The position numbers and the translations under genes are program-made. A stretch of 44,861 bases of DNA from Candidatus Caribbeanibacter nitroreducens (lineage in GTDB: Bacteria > Gemmatimonadota > Gemmatimonadetes > Palauibacterales > Palauibacteraceae), in NCBI GenBank assembly GCA_947581645.1, contig CANPVF010000055.1, positions 1-44,861 of the forward strand. The letters are read 5' to 3'. Position 1 is the stretch's first letter, and each line of letters starts with the position of its first letter. Of this stretch, positions 37,900 through 44,861 are shown one piece after another. Under the pieces are notes generated by a model, which made no database searches, was not told the origin of the DNA, and worked only from the letters and a program-made list of their open reading frames with translations.

Positions 37900-38864
37900 G
37901 CTTCACCTCCCCGCCTCTTCTCCCACGCCCGCAGGCGCGCGCTCCGCGCCCTCGGGTTCCTCTCGACTTCCTCCTCGCCGGGGCTCAGGGGGCCGGACGT
38001 CAGGTTCCTTCCCAGCGGCTCTCCGCGGCATCGGCACACCGGGAGCTCGGGCGGGCACACACAGCTCTTGCTCCAGTCCCGGAACGCGTTCTTCACGATC
38101 CGGTCCTCCAGGGAGTGATAGGCGATGACCACCATCCGCCCCCCTTCCGCCAGGAGCTCCCGGAGCTGCTCCAGCCCCTCCTCCAGGGCGCCGAGTTCGT
38201 CGTTGACCTCGATCCTCAGCGCCTGGAAGATCCTGGCTTTGTCCTGGTTGGTGAGGCGGGGCCCCAGCACCTCCTCCAGCGTCTCCACGAGGTCCCCGCT
38301 CGTCTCGTACGGCGCGTCCTCCCGGCGCCGGGTCACGGCGCGGGCGAGCCTCTTCCAGCGTCGCTCCTCGCCGTATTCGCGAAACACGCGGCCGAGCTCT
38401 TCCTCGGACGCGTGGTTGAGAAAATCGGCCGCGGGCCTCCGACCGCTGGTGGTCCCACCCATCCGCATGTCCAACGGAGTATCCAGTCGGAAGGAGAACC
38501 CGCGAGCCGTTGTATCGATCTGCTGTGAGGAGACGCCCAGGTCCAGAAGCGCCCCCGCCAGTCCGTGTGCGTCCTCGATGTCCGCCGTCGCCCTCACCAC
38601 CTCCCGGGCGTTCCGGAAGTTGGCCCGTTCGATCCGCGCCCGGTCGCCGTAGCGCGCCAGCCGCCGACGCGCGGCGGCCACCGCCTCCGGATCCCGGTCC
38701 AGCCCGAGCACCCGGGCGTCCGGGAATCGGTCCAGGAGCGCCGCCGCGTGCCCCCCGCCGCCGACGGTCCCGTCCAGGAACCATCCGCCGCGGCCGGGTG
38801 CCAGCTGCTCGAGCGTCTCCTCGACCATCACCGGCTCGTGCCGAAATTCGTCGTTCCGGCTCAC
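37896..38864 (-). CDS. rsmH: 16S rRNA (cytosine(1402)-N4)-methyltransferase
   Basis: HEPVMVEETLEQL, LDGTVGGGGHAAALLDRFP, LLDLGVSSQQIDTTARGFSFRLDTPLDMRM, VIAYHSLEDRIVKNAF. Confidence 0.96.
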   Translation of the reverse strand: MSRNDEFRHEPVMVEETLEQLAPGRGGWFLDGTVGGGGHAAALLDRFPDARVLGLDRDPEAVAAARRRLARYGDRARIERANFRNAREVVRATADIEDAHGLAGALLDLGVSSQQIDTTARGFSFRLDTPLDMRMGGTTSGRRPAADFLNHASEEELGRVFREYGEERRWKRLARAVTRRREDAPYETSGDLVETLEEVLGPRLTNQDKARIFQALRIEVNDELGALEEGLEQLRELLAEGGRMVVIAYHSLEDRIVKNAFRDWSKSCVCPPELPVCRCRGEPLGRNLTSGPLSPGEEEVERNPRARSARLRAWEKRRGGEA

Positions 38865-38907
38865 CGGCAGGCGACCCTCCTCGGCTCCGCTCTCGGGGAG
38901 CCGGCCG

Positions 38908-39339
38908 TCAGGCGAAGATCCTCTGCGCCAGCTCCGCCACCTCCTCGCCGCGATCCCCCGTCCGCTGCTGGAACCGCTCCGGGTCCCAGATCTCGATCTT
39001 GTTCAGCGCCCCCACCACCAGGGCCTCGCCGTCCAGCCCGGCGGCGTCCCGCAGCTGCTCGGGGATCAGGATCCGGCCCTGCGAGTCCGGGACGACGCGG
39101 CGGGCGCTGGCCGTGATGCTCAGCACGTAGTGCCGCGCCTCCGGATTTCGCTGCTGCAGCTCCCGCAGCTCCTCCTGCACCGGCCCCCACGCGTCCTCCG
39201 GGAAGAGAGTCAGGGCGTCGTCCTGCACCTGGACCAGGACGAAGACGTCGGCGTCGCTCCCGCGGCGAAAATCCGCCGGGAGGCTCAGCCGACCCTTGCC
39301 GTCCAGCTGGTGCCGGTAGCTGCCAAGAAAGCTGCTCAC
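38908..39339 (-). CDS. mraZ: Transcriptional regulator MraZ
   Basis: SSFLGSYRHQLDGKGRLSLPADFR and VVPDSQGRILIPEQLRDAAGL (two AbrB-like MraZ repeats). GTG at 39339 has CCGGAG upstream; the ORF-track start at 39384 lies inside the operator repeats. Confidence 0.93.
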   Translation of the reverse strand: MSSFLGSYRHQLDGKGRLSLPADFRRGSDADVFVLVQVQDDALTLFPEDAWGPVQEELRELQQRNPEARHYVLSITASARRVVPDSQGRILIPEQLRDAAGLDGEALVVGALNKIEIWDPERFQQRTGDRGEEVAELAQRIFA

Positions 39340-39368
39340 GCCGTCTCCGGAGTCGGGGCGACAGTTTT

Positions 39369-39403
39369 CCCCACTGTTTCCCACATTTCCCCACGCGGCC
39401 CCA
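39369..39403 (-). promoter_or_regulatory. MraZ operator: four TGGGN boxes at exact 10-bp period
   Basis: Minus strand: TGGGG-CCGCG-TGGGG-AAATG-TGGGA-AACAG-TGGGG; boxes at 39399-39403, 39389-39393, 39379-39383, 39369-39373. Confidence 0.85.
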
Positions 39404-39432
39404 TTCTATTTCCATCGCGCTGCACCCGTCAA
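39403..39432 (-). promoter_or_regulatory. Sigma70-type promoter of the dcw cluster (TTGACG-N18-TAGAAT)
   Basis: Minus strand TTGACG at 39432-39427, 18-nt spacer, TAGAAT at 39408-39403; the -10 shares its last base with the first MraZ box. Confidence 0.75.
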
Positions 39433-39556
39433 CCCTCTCGTCCCAGTCCGCCCCCCTGGCAGGGGCCCGATCACCCGGTCCTCACCGGGAGATACGCGGA
39501 TCCGGAGCGGGTCCCGTCCGGGGGCGGCTCGGCGACGACCGCTACGGGGGGACACG

Positions 39557-39593
39557 AAAAAAGGCCCGGCGAGAGCCATCTCTCGCCGGGCCT
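39557..39593 (-). terminator. Intrinsic terminator of the TPR protein gene
   Basis: Perfect 14-bp stem AGGCCCGGCGAGAG/CTCTCGCCGGGCCT with 4-nt loop, followed on the minus strand by TTTTTT. Confidence 0.88.
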
Positions 39594-39826
39594 GAACCCT
39601 GGTAGTCCCCGTTCCGGGGCTTCTGTGGTGAGGTGTGGTTCGTTCGGGGTGAGGGGGCGCGCGGCGGCGGTGGACACCCCGCGGCCCGTGTCTCGTCGCC
39701 GGCGGGCCTCTCCCGCCGGCCGTCGGCGGCGGCGGGGCTCTGCCCCCGCCGCTACGCGTTCATCCGGTCACGCGCTCGGGCGGCGACCGACCGGGCCCCC
39801 TCGACGGGACCCGGCGGCCGACCGGT

Positions 39827-41596
39827 TCAGCACGCCTTCTTGATGATCTGGTTCTGGCGGTAGATGTAATCGCCGGTGGCCTTGAGCAGCTTCTTCTGGC
39901 TGCCGGCCTGATAGCTTCCGGCCTGCTTCAGGTGCGACTGCGCCTGCTGGAAGTACTCCAGCGCCTGCTCCGCCGGCTCGCACGCCTCCTCGCTGTTGTT
40001 GCTGTCGAGCTGCGAGCCCTGCTGATAGGCCCCGAAGCCGAGGAAGAAGTGGAGCTGATGCGAGATGTCCGACCCGGACTCGGCGAACTCCAGGCCTGTC
40101 TGGAAGAGCTGGGCCGCCGTCTGCAGGTCGTCGTTCTGGAAGTAGTCGTTGTAGCCCACCGCCAGCATGCGGTTGGCGATCACGTTCCCGCTCGTGCCGT
40201 TCTCCACGGCCTGCTCGAAGTCGGGCATCACCTCGTCGGTGGAGGCGCCGGCCTGCAGCCGGTAGTTCCCGCGCCGCAGGTAGGCCTGGTTGAACTCCGG
40301 ATCCAGCGAGATCACGGAGTCCATGATGGCGGCGGCCTGCTCGTAGTTCTCCTGCCGCGCCAGGATACTGGCCTTGAGTCCGAGGGTCGTGGTGTCCTCG
40401 GGACGCTCGCTCAGGGCGTCGTCCGCGAAGTCCAGGGCCTCCTGCAGGTTCCCCATCTGCATCTGGGCCTTGATCGTGTTCTGGATCAGGCTCGGCTGGG
40501 CGCTGTCGCCCCGGATCTCCAGCACGTGCTGGTAGGCGTCCACCGCCAGGCGCACGGCGGCGCTGTCCTGCACCTCGCCGCCGCCCTTGGCCTGGACCTC
40601 CGTGCCGGAGCTGGCCGTGCCCTTCCGGAGCGCCACGTCGCCCATGTACTTCCACAGGTTGGCGTTGGTCGAGTCCCGCTCGATGCCGTCCTGCAGGAGC
40701 CCGATGGACTGATCCAGGGCGCCCGCGGAGGCCAGGTTGTAGGCCACGTTCAGGCGGACCTGGGCGTCGTCCGGGTTGAAGTTCAGGTACTCCCGGTACA
40801 GCTCCGTGGCCCGGTCGGTGTTCCCGAGCTGGGCGTTCACGTAGGCCAGGTTCTGGAGCGCGTCGGTGTTGGACTCGTTGTTCTCCACCACCGCAGCGAA
40901 GTCGGCGCGGGCGTCCTCCCACTGCTCCCGCTCGCGGTAGATCTGGCCCCGGATCATGTGCGCCCGCGTGCTCGTCTCATTGATGCTCAGCGCCTTGTTG
41001 CAGTTCCGCAGGGCGTCCTCGAACTGCTCCGCGCCGAAGTAGTCCTCGCAGAACAGCAGCGACCGCATGAAGGTCACCTGCGTGTCCAGGGAGTTCGCGA
41101 TCTGGTCGGCGGCAGCCTGTCGGCCGTCACCGCCGTCGCCGCTCACGCTGAAGCTCGGCTGGCGGAGCTCGTCGCCGGTCTTGGCGTCGACGAACCGCAT
41201 CTGCACGTCCACGCCGCCGCCGGAGCCCGGCGTCGCCTCGCCGAAGATGATGAGGCCGGCGTTGATCTGCCCGGCGAGCTGTCGCCACTGGACCGGGGTC
41301 ATCTGGTCGCGATCCAGGTCGAACTCGTCCAGGGCATCGTCGATCTCGTCGCCGGTGACGGCGGTCAGGATGTCGAAGTCCTGGAGCCGCTCCCGGACCC
41401 GCTCGGCCACGTTGTTGCCGAAGTCGTCGTTCACCCCGTCCGCCGTCTGGAGCGGCGGGACGAGGACCCTCGTTCGGCCCGAAGCCTGCTGGCTCTGTTG
41501 CTGGGCCGGCAGCTCGGCGGAGAGGGCCAGGACGGCGACCAGCGCGGCCGCGGCGACGGATGCTCGGCGGACGGCGTGGGACAGCAGAGGCTTCAT
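39827..41596 (-). CDS. Secreted TPR-repeat protein with N-terminal FlgO/CsgG/TolB-N-like domain
   Basis: Signal peptide (AALVAVLALSAELPAQQ); RVLVPPLQTADGVNDDFGNNVAERVRERLQDF; successive TPRs, e.g. AHMIRGQIYREREQWEDARADFAAVVENNESNTDALQNLAYVNAQLGNTDRATELYREYLNFNP. Start at MKPLLSHAV (41596). Confidence 0.82.
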   Translation of the reverse strand: MKPLLSHAVRRASVAAAALVAVLALSAELPAQQQSQQASGRTRVLVPPLQTADGVNDDFGNNVAERVRERLQDFDILTAVTGDEIDDALDEFDLDRDQMTPVQWRQLAGQINAGLIIFGEATPGSGGGVDVQMRFVDAKTGDELRQPSFSVSGDGGDGRQAAADQIANSLDTQVTFMRSLLFCEDYFGAEQFEDALRNCNKALSINETSTRAHMIRGQIYREREQWEDARADFAAVVENNESNTDALQNLAYVNAQLGNTDRATELYREYLNFNPDDAQVRLNVAYNLASAGALDQSIGLLQDGIERDSTNANLWKYMGDVALRKGTASSGTEVQAKGGGEVQDSAAVRLAVDAYQHVLEIRGDSAQPSLIQNTIKAQMQMGNLQEALDFADDALSERPEDTTTLGLKASILARQENYEQAAAIMDSVISLDPEFNQAYLRRGNYRLQAGASTDEVMPDFEQAVENGTSGNVIANRMLAVGYNDYFQNDDLQTAAQLFQTGLEFAESGSDISHQLHFFLGFGAYQQGSQLDSNNSEEACEPAEQALEYFQQAQSHLKQAGSYQAGSQKKLLKATGDYIYRQNQIIKKAC

Positions 41597-41766
41597 CGTT
41601 TCGTTCCTCGGCGGTGACTGCTGAGAAGGCCGGTGCGGACCGAGATGCGGACTCTCGTTCGCTTCGAACGCGAGCAAATTCCGTACTCGATCCGCTTCTG
41701 TAGTGGGATGGATACCCGCCGACTCAGCGAGGGTTCATCCTTCCGGTTGCGCGAGCGACGCCGCAC

Positions 41767-41795
41767 ATAATCAGGCGCTTCCCTCCGCGTCACAA
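41767..41795 (-). promoter_or_regulatory. Candidate promoter for the TPR gene (TTGTGA-N17-GATTAT)
   Basis: Minus strand TTGTGA at 41795-41790, 17-nt spacer, GATTAT at 41772-41767; implies a leader of about 160 nt. Confidence 0.35.
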
Positions 41796-41874
41796 GCCGG
41801 GGCGGCACCCGGGTTCCGCGGGTACCGGGCGGAGGACGCTCGTCGCCCCTCCAGCCCGTGAGCCGGGGACCGCC

Positions 41875-44861
41875 TCAGGGACGGCGGAGGAGCTCGTCCC
41901 GGTCGTACACCTCGCCGTTCTTCACGACCGCCCGCACGTCGCGGGTCGCGCTGATGTCCTGCAGGGGGTTGCCGTCGACCACCACCAGGTCCGCCAGCTT
42001 GCCCGGCTCCACCGTGCCCAGCTCCTCTCCGGCTCCCAGGGCCCCGGCTGCGACGGCCGTGGCGGTCCGCAGCGCCTCGTACTCGGACATCCCGCCCCGC
42101 ACGAACTCGGCGATCTCGGTGTGGAGGCTCACCCCGGGGGGAATGATGGGCGCGTCGGTGCCGGCCACCACGCGGCCGCCCGAGTCGACCACGGCCGCCG
42201 CCGTCCGCTCCATGCGCGGGACCAGCGCCTCCAGCTCGTCCCGCTCCTCCCGGGCTCCCTCCAGCCGATCCGCGGCCGCCTCCCGGACACCCGCCGGCAT
42301 CAGGCGCGTGAATCGCTCGTCCTCCAGGATGCCGGGCTCGCGGAGGAGGGCCAGGGACCACCCACCGTAGATGCCGATGGTCGGCGTGAGCGTCATCCCG
42401 GAGTGCGACAGGAGCCGCACCATGTCGCCGTAGCTCCGGTAGGTCTCGGAGACCTTGGGCGAATAGCCCCGGCGGCTGGTTCCGCGGATGTGCTCCACCC
42501 CGTCGCCGCCGTTGGCCACCGAGGGATACAGCTCGTGGGAGCTCACCGGCATGCCGTGCTCGTGGGCGAAGTCGATGACCCGCTCCTGGAGGCGGTCCTC
42601 GAGCCGTACGTAGGTCTTGACCAGGTCGTAGTCCATGCGCGCGGCGCGCTCGAGCTCCTGCTCCAGCCTGGCGCCGCCGTGGAGGGCCATGGAGCCGGCG
42701 TAGTAGATCCGGCTGCCGTCGAAGGTCTGTCCCGTGAAGAACGTTCGGGGGCCCGGGCGGACGCCCGCGGCGACGGCTTCCCGCCGCTCCCGGGACTCGT
42801 AGGCGTCGGACGACGGGTTCCGAACGGAGGTGACGCCGTAGGAGAGCCAGATCCGCCCCAGCACCTCGCCGAACTCCGTCGGCTGGTGAGCGTGCGCCTC
42901 GATGAGACCCGGCATCACCGTCCGGCCCGAGGCGTCCACCACCTCGCGGGCCCCCGCGTGCAGCTCCCGCCGGTGCGGGACGATGCGGTCGATCCGGTGC
43001 CCGCGAATCACGACGTCCACGTTCCGCCTCACCTCGGGCGAGGTCCCGTCGAAGAGGCGTCCGGCATGGACCACCACCCGCCCCTCCGGCTGCTGTCGTC
43101 GCCAGGAGAGCCCGAGGGGGATGCTGTCGACGCTCCCGTCCGTCACGTCCACGCGCCGCAGCCGGCCCGCCGACTGGTAGGTGAGCGTGCGTGAGTCCCC
43201 GCTCCAGGAGGGATCGTCGGCCAGCTCCCCTGTCAGCCGTACCGGTGGACCGGCCGGCCTCCCCTCCGGCGTGACGGGCATCCTCCACAGGACGCCCCCC
43301 AGCACGAAGGCCATCTGATCGCCGCTCGGCGACCAGACCGGTCCGTCGGTGCCCCGCGTGCCCACGGATCGGTGCGGCACCGGATCCACCCGGTAGGGCT
43401 CGCCGCCGTCCACGGGCACGACCAGGATCTGGTTCGTGCCCTCCCGGTAGCGGGAGGAGTACGGCTCCAGGGCCGACACCGCGATCAGGGTGCCGTCCGG
43501 CGACCACGTCGGCGCACCGGTGCCGTGGACGGGCTCGTGGACCGTGCGGATCCGGCCCGACTCCGCGTCGACGATCTTCAGCGCTCCCCCGTCACCGATG
43601 AAGGCGATCCGCCGGCCCTCAGGTCCCCACGCCGGATGCCGCTCGGCCCCCTCGCTCTCGGTGAGACGACGCTCCTCGCCGGTGTCCGTCTCCCGGACCC
43701 AGAGATCCGGCGTACCGGCGCGATCCGAGGACCAGACGATCCGTCCTCCCCCCGGCGAGACGTCGGGATCGAGGTCGACGTGAGCGTCCCGGGTCAGCCG
43801 CCGGGCGCTCCCGCCCACGGGCAGGGACCACAGGTCGCCGAGCGCCGCGAAGACCACCCGGTCGCCCGACGGCGAGGTGACGGGACCGACGATCCCCACG
43901 GCCTCGCGCGGACCGGTGCCGTCGAAGTCCCGGGCGTCCTTCGGATAGGGATCGCGCGCGAACGCCACGCGATATCGGAACGGGATCTCGTCGGCGCCCC
44001 CTTCTCCCGAGACGGCCCGCTCCTTCACCCCCCCGTCGGCGGTGTACAGGATCCGATCGGCGGACGGCCACTGGGCGCGGAAGGGAAAGACGTCCTCGCC
44101 GGAGCCCGTGACCGGGCGCAGGCGATCGGCGGACACCAGCGGCTCGGCGCCGCTGCCCGCGACCTCGGAAGGCACCGGGACCGCCAGGAGCCGGCTGCTG
44201 GCGCCCCGGATCCGGTTGAAGACGAGGCGACGCCCGTCCGGGCTCCAGGAGGGCGCCGCCAGGTCGCCGTCGGACGCCACGAGGCGGCGACCGGCCCCGC
44301 CGTCCCGGCGGACCCAGATCCCGGACTCGCCCTCGGCGTCGGAGACGTAGGCCACCGTCCGACCGTCGGGCGAGACGGCGGGGGCGAACTCGTTTCCGTC
44401 GCCCGAGGTCAACCGGGTCAGATCACCGGTGGCGGGATCGAGGCGCCACACGTCGTAGGTGCCGCCGCGATCCGAGGAGAGGAGCAGGCTGCTGCCGTCC
44501 GGCGACCAGTGCGGCTCCCGGTGGTCGTACGGGCCGTGGGTGAGCTGCCGCAGTCCGGAGCCGTCGGCGCGGACCGTCCACACGTGCCAGTTGCCCGTGC
44601 GGTACGACTGGAAGGCGATCCGGTCGCCGTCCGGCGACCAGGCGGGCTGGCGGGCGTCCCCCGCCCGTCCCGTGAGGCGGGTGGCCTCGCCGCCGTCGGA
44701 GGGCAGCACCCAGATCGATCCCAGGAGGTCGAGAGCCAGGCGCTGCCCGTCCGGTGAGAGGGCCGCCGCCACGTTGGTGCCCTCGCGCAGAGTGAGCTCC
44801 ACGGAGTCGGGGGGCGCGGTCCGGTGGCCGGCGTCGGCCCGGACCGGGGCGGCGGGCGCTG
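41875..44861 (-). CDS. Amidohydrolase fused to N-terminal PD40/TolB-like beta-propeller repeats (5' end beyond window)
   Basis: Nine or so SPDG-type repeats (WSPDGDRIAF, WSPDGSSLLL, WSPDGRRLVF, WSPDGTLIAV); then GRTVMPGLIEAHAHQPTEF, HEHGMPVSSHELYP, VVAGTDAPIIPPG. The frame stays open from 44802 to the window end. Confidence 0.9.
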   Translation of the reverse strand, partial: APAAPVRADAGHRTAPPDSVELTLREGTNVAAALSPDGQRLALDLLGSIWVLPSDGGEATRLTGRAGDARQPAWSPDGDRIAFQSYRTGNWHVWTVRADGSGLRQLTHGPYDHREPHWSPDGSSLLLSSDRGGTYDVWRLDPATGDLTRLTSGDGNEFAPAVSPDGRTVAYVSDAEGESGIWVRRDGGAGRRLVASDGDLAAPSWSPDGRRLVFNRIRGASSRLLAVPVPSEVAGSGAEPLVSADRLRPVTGSGEDVFPFRAQWPSADRILYTADGGVKERAVSGEGGADEIPFRYRVAFARDPYPKDARDFDGTGPREAVGIVGPVTSPSGDRVVFAALGDLWSLPVGGSARRLTRDAHVDLDPDVSPGGGRIVWSSDRAGTPDLWVRETDTGEERRLTESEGAERHPAWGPEGRRIAFIGDGGALKIVDAESGRIRTVHEPVHGTGAPTWSPDGTLIAVSALEPYSSRYREGTNQILVVPVDGGEPYRVDPVPHRSVGTRGTDGPVWSPSGDQMAFVLGGVLWRMPVTPEGRPAGPPVRLTGELADDPSWSGDSRTLTYQSAGRLRRVDVTDGSVDSIPLGLSWRRQQPEGRVVVHAGRLFDGTSPEVRRNVDVVIRGHRIDRIVPHRRELHAGAREVVDASGRTVMPGLIEAHAHQPTEFGEVLGRIWLSYGVTSVRNPSSDAYESRERREAVAAGVRPGPRTFFTGQTFDGSRIYYAGSMALHGGARLEQELERAARMDYDLVKTYVRLEDRLQERVIDFAHEHGMPVSSHELYPSVANGGDGVEHIRGTSRRGYSPKVSETYRSYGDMVRLLSHSGMTLTPTIGIYGGWSLALLREPGILEDERFTRLMPAGVREAAADRLEGAREERDELEALVPRMERTAAAVVDSGGRVVAGTDAPIIPPGVSLHTEIAEFVRGGMSEYEALRTATAVAAGALGAGEELGTVEPGKLADLVVVDGNPLQDISATRDVRAVVKNGEVYDRDELLRRP

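Noticed and set aside
35573-38128. 851-aa (+) ORF
   Set aside because: Antisense to ftsI/ftsL/rsmH; low-complexity GC artefact.
39594-39826. Possible tRNA or known ncRNA in the GC-rich gap
   Set aside because: No cloverleaf, T-loop or anticodon arm could be assembled; left only as an unexplained structured 3' region.
39768-40922. 384-aa (-) ORF overlapping the TPR gene
   Set aside because: Out-of-frame Gly/Arg-rich translation inside the TPR gene.
1-44861. CRISPR arrays, transposases, prophage, toxin-antitoxin or defence genes
   Set aside because: None seen: no spaced repeat arrays, no terminal inverted repeats around ORFs, and every supported CDS except the uncharacterised ones noted is a core-metabolism, division or envelope gene. 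MazG here is the housekeeping NTP pyrophosphohydrolase without mazEF.

Overview
High-GC chromosomal window with no mobile element, CRISPR array, rRNA or tRNA that I could support. The (+) strand starts with purF-add and an Oar-like TonB-dependent receptor that ends at a strong intrinsic terminator. Most of the rest is on the (-) strand. Reading from the right end in the direction of transcription: a 5'-truncated PD40/amidohydrolase gene; a secreted TPR protein; an almost complete dcw cluster (mraZ-rsmH-ftsL-ftsI(PASTA)-murE-murF-mraY-murD-ftsW-murG-murC-ftsQ-ftsA-ftsZ); M23 peptidase-ftsY-recG-asnS; then, past a divergent (+) mazG, the run alr-cdd-lipoprotein-outer-membrane barrel-miaB-lapA-like-comEC and fbp. 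The gene set and composition suggest a Gemmatimonadota-like bacterium (inference only). Most of the window is conserved housekeeping sequence and I did not find an obviously new multi-gene system. The most interesting signals are: (1) a four-copy, exactly 10-bp-periodic MraZ operator fused to a near-consensus promoter, which also shows that the listed mraZ ORF start is wrong; (2) a translationally coupled pair of uncharacterised genes encoding a DNRLRE/CBM96-like lipoprotein and an outer-membrane barrel; (3) a 23-bp divergent alr/mazG intergenic region that predicts a leaderless mazG mRNA; (4) a dcw cluster with no murB or ddl and 9 of 13 gene junctions overlapping. Many long ORFs in the supplied track are antisense or frame-shifted GC artefacts.
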